Shown: positions 57,676 to 64,000 of the stretch, piece after piece
How positions within the stretch are numbered: position 1 is the stretch's first letter
Layout: every line of letters starts with the position of its first letter
Source of the DNA: JANPLN01 sp964579625
GTDB taxonomy: Bacteria; Bdellovibrionota; Bdellovibrionia; Bdellovibrionales; JAGQZY01
NCBI GenBank assembly: GCA_964579625.1
Contig: CAZOGU010000007.1
Location: 4,210-68,209 of the forward strand
DNA: 64,000 nt
Direction of reading: 5' to 3'
Made by a program: the position numbers and the translations under genes
Notes under the pieces: model-generated
Told to the model about the DNA's origin: nothing
The model's database searches: none
What the model saw: the letters and a program-made list of their open reading frames with translations, nothing else

Positions 57676-59388
57676 ATGAAATACTTTAAGCTGCTGTTGG
57701 TCCTCTTCGTTGTTTCGTGTTCAAGTGACATTGTTAAAAAAGATGGATTTGATCGTTTTCAGACCGCGTCTTCTTCAGGAACCGAATGCGGTCGACTGTT
57801 GAGAAAACTTCCAAAACAAACGGGCACAACGTGGAGCGACTCTTCTCAGCAAGCCGTGGAATTTGCGTTTACGACCTGTTTGCGCACATACTCACTCACG
57901 GATTCCCATGCATCAAGCTTGGAATTTTTTAAAGCCATATTCAAAGAGATGCAAATTGCTTATCAAGAAGTGGGCTTGGCCAACTCGGCAAGACTCATAG
58001 CCTCTCTTGATAAAAATCCCAAAAGACCCAATGTCTTGATCGTTCATTCAACAGATGTCGCCAACAGCCAAATGGTCGCCGCCGAAGGTCAATCCAACTC
58101 GATGTGGGGACAACAAAAAAACGATGTGAAGTCTGCCGGCGTGATGCAGTTGATGGCCATGGCCTTTGCCAGTCGCTCGCAAAATCCGAGTTTAAAGAAT
58201 CTTGTTTTTCTCGCCACAGAAAATGGTCAAACCAAAGAGGCCCTCAAAATGTATCCACTTTCACAAGTGGTTATCAACGAGGGGGGATACGGCTTTAGCA
58301 AACAAAATAAAAATGTTTTCCTTATTGGCGCCGAGCAAAAAGGGGGAGCGTGGCTTAAGTTTAAACACAAAAGTGCCACACGCCTGCTGTCGCACTTGGA
58401 TCAATTGATGGCTGTCTTTTTACCACATGAACCGCAAGATTTTAAAGATCCCGGAAAGTGTCAGATCAAATCCTTCAACACCATTGAGCAGACCGTCAAT
58501 ACGGTCCCATACAAAGTAGATATGGAATTAAACTGTCGAGGAATGTCGGAAATAGCCATAGGTAAAGCCTTTGTTCATCAAGACGTGTCCATTCTTGGTA
58601 AAAAAGAAGGAAGTATTTATAAAATTTCTTTGGAACTTTCATACCCAAAAGAAAATCAGTTGGGAAAGATCTCAGCCCTGCAAATTGCGGCGCAAGGATT
58701 ACAAAAACTCTCCATCATTCCGTTTCGTGATTGGTCCTTCGAAGAACCACAGTTTTATAAACATGTCCGCACGCCCGCGTCTGTTAACTTTGTAAAAACA
58801 GTGAAAGAAGTCTATCCTCAGCAATCCGCATGGGGAGATCTGCTTTGGGAATTGGACTCCTCGGGAGAATGGTCTCAAGTGCGTCGGGACATTACCCCCG
58901 ATAAACGCGACGGCCCCGAAAAAATGTTTCGCACATCTTGTCATTGGACAGGCTTCGAATCCAACGACAACTCAGCGGAGGCCTATGTCGATTGCCGCCT
59001 GATCCACACAGGATATCTGAAGAACATCAACGACTCCCATGCGCAAATTTTCCTTAAGCAATTGCAAACAAAAGCCAAAGATCCCAACCTCAAAATCGAA
59101 ATGCTGCGCGGTTGGAACTATATCGCCAGTGACACTCAAAGCAGCTACGTAAAAATCATGAAAGAAGAGATCAATAAAGAGTATCCGTCGGCTCAAACCG
59201 GAACGTGGCTCTCTCCTACCAGCATAATGATCGAATCCCTCGACGGAAAACGCATTCCAACTTATGGTTTTTATCCAGTGATCAAAGAGGATTTCCTCGA
59301 AGCTCAGCAGGAAAAAACATTTCCTGCGCAGCAAATATTTACAGCCAACAAAATCTACTCAGGAACAATCCACCGCTTTACGCACTAG
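57676..59388 (+). CDS. Lipoprotein with a degenerate M20-type peptidase fold
   Basis: Start at ATG 57676 (MKYFKLLLVL) with lipobox FVVSC; 570 residues. Residues 115-190 follow the M20 metallopeptidase layout: VLIVHSTDVANSQ (for GHxDVVP), W...NDVKSAGVMQLMAMAF (for DxKSG), and LVFLATENGQT (for EEG). His 124 and Asp 150 are kept in some form, but spacing in HSTD is off by one and the EE pair is EN, so catalysis is doubtful. The C-terminal part resembles an M20 dimerisation/return region only loosely. Confidence 0.6.
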   Translation: MKYFKLLLVLFVVSCSSDIVKKDGFDRFQTASSSGTECGRLLRKLPKQTGTTWSDSSQQAVEFAFTTCLRTYSLTDSHASSLEFFKAIFKEMQIAYQEVGLANSARLIASLDKNPKRPNVLIVHSTDVANSQMVAAEGQSNSMWGQQKNDVKSAGVMQLMAMAFASRSQNPSLKNLVFLATENGQTKEALKMYPLSQVVINEGGYGFSKQNKNVFLIGAEQKGGAWLKFKHKSATRLLSHLDQLMAVFLPHEPQDFKDPGKCQIKSFNTIEQTVNTVPYKVDMELNCRGMSEIAIGKAFVHQDVSILGKKEGSIYKISLELSYPKENQLGKISALQIAAQGLQKLSIIPFRDWSFEEPQFYKHVRTPASVNFVKTVKEVYPQQSAWGDLLWELDSSGEWSQVRRDITPDKRDGPEKMFRTSCHWTGFESNDNSAEAYVDCRLIHTGYLKNINDSHAQIFLKQLQTKAKDPNLKIEMLRGWNYIASDTQSSYVKIMKEEINKEYPSAQTGTWLSPTSIMIESLDGKRIPTYGFYPVIKEDFLEAQQEKTFPAQQIFTANKIYSGTIHRFTH

Positions 59389-59441
59389 AGCATTCGAAAG
59401 TTTGAAAATAAGGGGATTTGTGGCCCTTTAAGCTAAATGAC

Positions 59442-61073
59442 TTAAAGAGGCGGTGGGGTTTGCCGCTTCACATAGTTGGGTTGTTTCGTCATGTCCTCGA
59501 CAGAGCGAGACAAGGCTTCGACCCAATCGGCGGTCACTTCTACCGTTTCAACACTTTGTTTTGGACGAGGCAAGTCGCTGTACGAAGGCATCATAAGGCG
59601 ATAGTTCGTAAACATTAAGGCTTCGTCAGCCAAATTGACAAGGTTGGCATTTGGACATTGTCTGACAACGCCGGAGCGATACCAGTTTGAGTTTTCAAAA
59701 AAAGTACAATAACGGTTCGCCACATCGACGGCGACATTCATCCCTTGCGAGAGCAAACGAAAGTTCGCCATAAAAGAACGAACGCGGGCCTTGGCTCTTG
59801 AGTCCTTGCTTCGTTGGGCTCCATTTTCTAGGGCTTCCAAAATCGCACCATAGCGATCCATGAGCGTGGATGTGAACAGAGGTTGTTCTTCAACATAGAA
59901 ACGCAAATCCATCGCAAGGTATTCACCTTCGGCAAACATGAGTGAATTGATCTTGCTCCGCCATTCTTTAACATCTGTTACAAGTTGTTTCATAAAGGAG
60001 CCGGCCTCATCATCCACCATAAAGCGTTCGATATTATCAATCTCCGAAAGCACGTTCTCGAGACCTAAATCAGCCGTTAAAGCCGAGGACTCCACCGTGC
60101 GCGCTCGGATCGGAAGCCAAGAGCGAGTTTTTAAAGCCTGGTAAGTGTGAGTTCCAACCTTGTTGATATACAGTTCATCGATGGAAAGGGCTAAAAGAGA
60201 AATTTCTTTTTCAAAGGCGGTTGGCCAGATCTGATCAATACTGGTCAATTCGATCAAACCATTGTTAGTGGCTAAAGCTGTTTGCTTATCCACTCGACGA
60301 ATAATATCCGCGCACTCCACACAATTTTGATTCAATTTTGAGAGCTGTTGGTTGAGAGCGCCAATCAATTCATTGAGTCGTGTTGTTGTGTCGTAAGGGT
60401 ACATGAGATTGTCCAGCTCGCGGCGATAATCAAACAAGGCGCAAAGACTGTCTGCGTACGCCAGCTTTTGGTCATCGATTGAAAAATCATAACCTTGCGT
60501 GTTTTCGCGAATCACTTTTGCGGCATTGGAAAAACCCGTAATCACGCCACTTGCGATGGAGGCCAAACCGCCAATTTGGGGGCCACCAATCACCGAAAGA
60601 ATTTTAGATCCCTCGCCGATAAGGCTGGCAATAAACTCCGTGGATTGGCCTTTTTTGTCTTCGTCAAAGCAACCATCATTGCCAGTAAGAACACTGATCA
60701 GGTTGGATGTCTTAACTGTGAGATTCGTTACATAGTTTTCGATGGAAGATTGCTCCTGAGTGGTGAGCCCTTCGACCTGACCTTTGGAAATCAAAGCCAA
60801 AAAGTTTTCACGATCTTTCGTGACCAGATCTGCGAGACCTTCGACGCTTTGAGAAATGCCATCACAATTGGCTTCTTTTTTAATCGCATTTTTTAATTTA
60901 AGAAGTTTGGTGCGAAAATCTTTAAGGGCTTCATCGCTTGCGGGGCATTGCAATACGGAATAGCGGCTCGAACTTTTTTCATCCAGCTCGAACGGAATCA
61001 GATTGCGATCGACGGCTTGAGCTGAACCAAAAGCCAATAGAAGAACAGTGAGAGAAAGTAAGCGATATGTCAT
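59442..61073 (-). CDS. Exported hypothetical protein, helical
   Basis: A 543-residue protein with a clean signal peptide (MTYRLLSLTVLLLAFGSAQA). The mature part is mainly helical with paired Cys (CPASDEAL, CDGISQSVEGL, GNDGCFDEDKKG, CVECADII), a Gly-rich hydrophobic stretch (GGPQIGGLASIASGVITGFSNAA) and no known domain. Size and pattern resemble the 46337-47764 protein. A cell-envelope role is likely. Confidence 0.7.
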   Translation of the reverse strand: MTYRLLSLTVLLLAFGSAQAVDRNLIPFELDEKSSSRYSVLQCPASDEALKDFRTKLLKLKNAIKKEANCDGISQSVEGLADLVTKDRENFLALISKGQVEGLTTQEQSSIENYVTNLTVKTSNLISVLTGNDGCFDEDKKGQSTEFIASLIGEGSKILSVIGGPQIGGLASIASGVITGFSNAAKVIRENTQGYDFSIDDQKLAYADSLCALFDYRRELDNLMYPYDTTTRLNELIGALNQQLSKLNQNCVECADIIRRVDKQTALATNNGLIELTSIDQIWPTAFEKEISLLALSIDELYINKVGTHTYQALKTRSWLPIRARTVESSALTADLGLENVLSEIDNIERFMVDDEAGSFMKQLVTDVKEWRSKINSLMFAEGEYLAMDLRFYVEEQPLFTSTLMDRYGAILEALENGAQRSKDSRAKARVRSFMANFRLLSQGMNVAVDVANRYCTFFENSNWYRSGVVRQCPNANLVNLADEALMFTNYRLMMPSYSDLPRPKQSVETVEVTADWVEALSRSVEDMTKQPNYVKRQTPPPL

Positions 61074-61220
61074 ATAGTGAACCCCTCTTTAGAACGGTCT
61101 TGAAAAACCTGTCCAAGTCATAAAACAAAAGAGGAAAGAGGACTACTCACGCTTCGAGGGACGATGGATTTTGCCGTTTTTACTTGATGATAAATACACC
61201 CGGTGTAAAGATTATAAACT

Positions 61221-61574
61221 ATGATTTTATCGAACCCACTGAAGCCCTGCCCCGATAAGCCCAATTGTGTTTCCACCACGAGTCAGGACCGGCGTCATTC
61301 GATGTTACCTCTCCAGTTAAAGGGGGATGTGGCTTCGTCTGTAAAACGCCTCAAAGAGATTGTTCTTTCGTTTCCCAGAACGTCGTTGCAAAGAGAAGAC
61401 GAAAACTTTTTACACTTTACATTTAAAAGCGCTCTTTTTGGATTTATTGACGACGTCGAGTTTTACTTAGATCCGCAAAACAAAGTGATTCATTTTCGCT
61501 CATCTTCACGTACAGGTTATAGTGACTTGGGAGTGAATCGCAAAAGAATGGAACAGATCACCGCACAATTCTAA
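61221..61574 (+). CDS. DUF1499 family protein
   Basis: A 117-residue DUF1499 protein: N-terminal LKPCPDKPNCVSTTSQD, central FTFKSALFGFIDDVEFYLDP, and C-terminal VIHFRSSSRTGYSDLGVNRKRMEQI, all diagnostic. Function unknown; some homologues are lipoproteins but no signal peptide is seen here. It stands alone between two convergent or divergent exported genes. Confidence 0.9.
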   Translation: MILSNPLKPCPDKPNCVSTTSQDRRHSMLPLQLKGDVASSVKRLKEIVLSFPRTSLQREDENFLHFTFKSALFGFIDDVEFYLDPQNKVIHFRSSSRTGYSDLGVNRKRMEQITAQF

Positions 61575-61627
61575 GGGTGAGCAAAAAAGAAGCATAATCG
61601 GCAAAACGTCGATCTTGATCGTAATCA

Positions 61628-62008
61628 TCACGCGTTGTTCCTGTCTCGCGAAGCCGAGTCAAAACTTCCTCCAACAAGCCAACCATTGCCACTTTCCTGT
61701 TGATAGGTGGCGTTGACCGAAAGAATCAGAGACTCAAAATGAGTTGCAGACAACAAAGGAAATGTGGGGTTCTGAAGGGCGAGGCTTTGATAGTTGAGTT
61801 GAGAAAAGATCGATAACGATTCTGTCTTTGCGAGAGGGAATCCCGTTGAGAGAAGAAACTGTTTTTCGATTCCTTCAGCGGTATTTTGTGCGCCCAGCAA
61901 GCCTTCTGCAGAAAATAAACTGGGCGGTCCGCCCAAGCCAGGCCCCATTTGCGCCACAGCACTCAGGGGGAGCCATAGACTGAGAAGAGCTAAGAGAGCT
62001 ATTGGCAT
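61628..62008 (-). CDS. Exported protein fragment, probable outer-membrane barrel remnant
   Basis: A 126-residue protein with a signal peptide (LLALLSLWLPLSAVAQ). Its end (FESLILSVNATYQQESGNGW, then LVGGSFDSASRD) looks like the first beta strands of a larger barrel, then stops. A neighbouring frame (+1) continues for about 35 residues to about 61570 (RDDYDQDRRFADYASFLLTL) without a stop. It is probably a truncated or frameshifted gene. Its start overlaps the membrane-protein gene by 10 bp. Confidence 0.5.
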   Translation of the reverse strand: MPIALLALLSLWLPLSAVAQMGPGLGGPPSLFSAEGLLGAQNTAEGIEKQFLLSTGFPLAKTESLSIFSQLNYQSLALQNPTFPLLSATHFESLILSVNATYQQESGNGWLVGGSFDSASRDRNNA

Positions 62009-62418
62009 CTTTGAGCGAGCTCATAGATCCAGAAACCACTGCGCAAACTCCACAGAAAAGTGCGTGGCCAATTGCTCCACACCAATTGTGAGAGAAGCAA
62101 AAGATCCTTTTGTTGAGAGAGTTGATTGTGGAGAGGAACACTCCAGAAAAAAGTCGAGAGCCAAATAAGAATAACTCCCAATAAATTCCAACAATAGCGT
62201 TGCGGATGGTGAGCAGCTAAAACGACAGCCGACCCCAGCTCGGCAAGCATCAACGGGATCACAATCCACGAGATTCTCTGACTGTGAAAACGATGAAATT
62301 CTAAAAAAGAGCCGTCCACGAACTCAAAAGATGGGTAGTGAACGAGTTGAATAAGCCAAATCAAACCCGTTAAAGCAAAACAACAAAATATCTGCGTCAG
62401 AAGAAGTGGAGTCGACAT
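61999..62418 (-). CDS. Four-helix integral membrane protein of unknown function
   Basis: A 139-residue protein with four hydrophobic segments (about 5-28, 50-68, 78-96, 120-135). The pattern WLIQLVHYPSFEFVD..FHRFHSQRISWIVIPLMLAELG is typical of small uncharacterised membrane families. The gene starts 4 bp from the arm of the palindrome at 62423 and is divergent from the GbsR regulator, which probably controls it. Confidence 0.75.
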   Translation of the reverse strand: MSTPLLLTQIFCCFALTGLIWLIQLVHYPSFEFVDGSFLEFHRFHSQRISWIVIPLMLAELGSAVVLAAHHPQRYCWNLLGVILIWLSTFFWSVPLHNQLSQQKDLLLLSQLVWSNWPRTFLWSLRSGFWIYELAQRCQ

Positions 62419-62422
62419 TCTC

Positions 62423-62470
62423 TCGACTATAATAAAAGTTTACATTGAGGTAAACTTTTATTATAGTCGA
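62423..62470. promoter_or_regulatory. 48-bp perfect palindrome with symmetric divergent promoters
   Basis: Left arm 62423-62443 and right arm 62450-62470 are perfect 21-bp inverted repeats around ATTGAG. Each strand shows TTTAC(A/C) and TTATAG boxes 16 nt apart, and each start codon (62418 minus, 62474 plus) lies about 7 nt after its -10 box, so both transcripts would be leaderless. The GbsR-type regulator at 62474 is the likely ligand, repressing both genes. Confidence 0.82.
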
Positions 62471-62473
62471 TCT

Positions 62474-63019
62474 ATGTCAACTGGCCCTAAAACAAAAAAA
62501 ATCAAAAAAAAGGCCGAAATGCCTTCGGATTACTATCTTGTCCTTAAGAGTGTCGGCTCTTTTATGGAATACTGGGGATTTAAATCCGTCCATGGAAAAA
62601 TTTGGGCGTGTATTTATCTTTCCAAAGATCCGGTGGATGCTAATTTTATTATTTCGCAACTGCAGCTTTCAAAAGCAGCTATCAGTTTAGGCATTAAGGA
62701 TCTTTTGGAATACGATGTGATTCTGGAAGTGGAAAAGTCTGGCCCCTCGACTCAAAAATATATTTCCAATCCTGATATGGTGGAAGTGATTTGCAATGTC
62801 CTTCGCCAGCGCGAGAAAAAAATGCTGCAGATGATTGTTCAAGCCTCAAAATCCCTCGGTGATAAATCGGTGCCTGCGGATTCTCCCTTAAACCCGAAGC
62901 GCGTGCAGCATCTTCGAAAGATGTCGGAGCAGGCTCACAATGTGCTCGAGCAAATGCTGATGTTCCAAATGGTTAATTTTAAAGAAATGTCTCATCTTTT
63001 GGGGCTTGGTGCTCCGTGA
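62474..63019 (+). CDS. GbsR/MarR-family transcriptional regulator
   Basis: A 181-residue winged-HTH regulator of the GbsR branch of MarR. Residues 20-110 hold the DNA-binding part (YLVLKSVGSFMEYWGFKSVHGKIWACIYLSKDP, then LQLSKAAISLGIKDLLEYDVILEVEKSGPSTQKY). The C-terminal helices would dimerise. A 48-bp palindrome stands immediately upstream, and the protein is translationally coupled to photolyase (GTGA). It may sense light damage, osmolytes or a phenolic ligand; the ligand is unknown. Confidence 0.88.
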   Translation: MSTGPKTKKIKKKAEMPSDYYLVLKSVGSFMEYWGFKSVHGKIWACIYLSKDPVDANFIISQLQLSKAAISLGIKDLLEYDVILEVEKSGPSTQKYISNPDMVEVICNVLRQREKKMLQMIVQASKSLGDKSVPADSPLNPKRVQHLRKMSEQAHNVLEQMLMFQMVNFKEMSHLLGLGAP

Positions 63020-64000
63020 GCCCTGCAAAATCTCTGGGCCTTCACTGGTTTCGGCGCGATCTGCGAATCGCCGGAAATACGGCCCTCAAATACAATTGGA
63101 AAAAAAATCACGGGCGCGTTTTAGGGATCTTTTGTTTTGATTCTGTTTTTTTGTCTCGAAAGGACTTTTCGCACAATCGTTTTGCTCTGTTTTTAAAAAC
63201 ACTTCAGGCTTTGCAGAACGAGATGCGCGAAAAAGGCGGGGATCTCCTGGTGGTGGATGCACTTCCCCAGGACGCACTTCCAAAAATCATCGAATCTCTT
63301 CGCCAAAAAGAATCTGTCGAACTGATCACCTACTCTCGGGACTACGAACCATTTGCGCGAGCCCGTGATGAGGCGATGGAGAAAAAATTCTCAGAGCTCA
63401 ATATCGAAGTACAAAGTTTTCGTGATCATCTTTTGATCGAACCCCATGAGCTTTTTAAAACTCAGCCGGGTGATTTTTATCAGGTCTATTCTCCATTTGC
63501 GAAAAAGTGGTTTGATCTTTTAGCTTCGGAACCTATTCAACAAAGAATCAAAGACCAGGAGCAAGGACTTCAGTATCTCGAAAAAAAACCGGATACGCCC
63601 CTTTTTTCTGTCACATGGGAAAGTCTTTTATCAAAAGCGCCCTATCGTGATTCCTTGGAGAGCTTTATTCAAAAAAATAACGCATCTGTCACGATTCCTA
63701 TTCCCGAGGCAGGAAGTCGCCAGGCCTACGAAGTCGCGAAGGAATTTAAAACCAGAATTCAAAGCTACAAAGAGACACGTGATATTCCCTCGGTTCACGG
63801 AACCTCTAGATTGTCGTTGTTTTTAAAAAATGGATCGATTGTGTCATCGCAAATGATTTCGATTCTGGGGTTGCAAAAGCTCAACTACAAAAGAGAAGAT
63901 GGTCCCACGCGGTATCTGAAGGAAATCGCCTGGCGCGAATTTTATTATCATATATTGTTTCATCGTCCGGACGTTGAAAAAAAATCCTTTCTGGCAAAAT
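63016..64000 (+). CDS. phr: DNA photolyase/cryptochrome (runs off window)
   Basis: A GTG at 63016, overlapping the regulator stop, opens a frame to the window end (328 codons). It encodes a photolyase: GLHWFRRDLRIAGNTAL, GIFCFDSVFL, the antenna region LITYSRDYEPFARARDEAM, YSPFAKKWF, then TSRLSLFLKNGSIVSSQMI and WREFYYHILFHRP, which begins the FAD-binding domain. It repairs UV pyrimidine dimers with blue light. The rest of the FAD pocket lies outside the window. Control by the upstream GbsR-type regulator is likely. Confidence 0.95.
   Translation, partial: MSPAKSLGLHWFRRDLRIAGNTALKYNWKKNHGRVLGIFCFDSVFLSRKDFSHNRFALFLKTLQALQNEMREKGGDLLVVDALPQDALPKIIESLRQKESVELITYSRDYEPFARARDEAMEKKFSELNIEVQSFRDHLLIEPHELFKTQPGDFYQVYSPFAKKWFDLLASEPIQQRIKDQEQGLQYLEKKPDTPLFSVTWESLLSKAPYRDSLESFIQKNNASVTIPIPEAGSRQAYEVAKEFKTRIQSYKETRDIPSVHGTSRLSLFLKNGSIVSSQMISILGLQKLNYKREDGPTRYLKEIAWREFYYHILFHRPDVEKKSFLAK

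Overview
The window looks like chromosomal DNA of a Bdellovibrionota-type (former Deltaproteobacteria) Gram-negative bacterium. This is an inference from gene content: paired DUF507 genes, many lipoproteins and exported proteins without obvious homologues, a type IV pilus retraction ATPase next to recX and recA, PilZ and SpoIIE-like signalling proteins, and a ClpX-like paralogue. No rRNA, CRISPR array, prophage or convincing tRNA was seen. A 100-N scaffold gap (2626-2725) shows the source is a draft, probably metagenomic, assembly.

Layout. 1-3.4 kb: ileS (partial), a conserved hypothetical gene and a class A PBP split only by the assembly gap, all on the minus strand. 3.4-9.5 kb: a DUF507 pair, an outer-membrane porin-like protein, a RAYT transposase flanked by inverted palindromic repeats, an exported protein, an astacin-like protease, a lipoprotein and a ChaA-type antiporter preceded by a structured leader. 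9.9-17.3 kb: a PHD-type 2OG oxygenase, a ClpX paralogue, apaG, an LMW-PTP, an adenosine deaminase-like protein and pepN. 17.3-29.3 kb: an esterase, an XRE/nucleotidyltransferase pair with a palindromic operator, a thioesterase, a prenyl synthase, rsmJ, a frameshifted exported gene, a SirB1-like gene, a degenerate SpoIIE-type phosphatase, gltA, a pseudoreceiver-PilZ protein, a crotonase, elbB, a lipoprotein and an Eis-like acetyltransferase. 29.4-35.1 kb: doxX-thiB-thiP-thiQ-tkt, apparently one operon joining a thiamine-type ABC importer to a TPP enzyme. 35-48 kb: DJ-1, GNAT, HNH, tatA, pcnB, a hydrolase, a DEAD helicase, a NhaR-like regulator, an HPF-like protein, mutY, an agmatinase-family gene and osmC. 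48-57.5 kb: alaS-recX-pilT (minus) diverging from pgpA-cinA-recA (plus), then a repeat protein and aspartokinase. 57.6-64 kb: exported or degenerate proteins, DUF1499, and a GbsR-type regulator translationally coupled to a DNA photolyase.

The most unusual structure is a pair of long inverted-repeat elements (12325-12486 and 38162-38323). Each has near-perfect arms of about 45-52 bp whose sequence differs completely between the two loci. Each encloses a loop of 59-60 bp that is clearly homologous between them, in opposite orientation. Both sit between two minus-strand genes, with one arm running into the upstream gene's stop codon. I know of no described element with this architecture. Other regulatory structures of note are a 48-bp perfect palindrome serving two apparently leaderless divergent promoters (62423-62470), an 18-bp operator palindrome inside the XRE promoter spacer (19173-19190), and GTACGCCGTAC palindromes flanking the RAYT gene with one solo copy at 45271.
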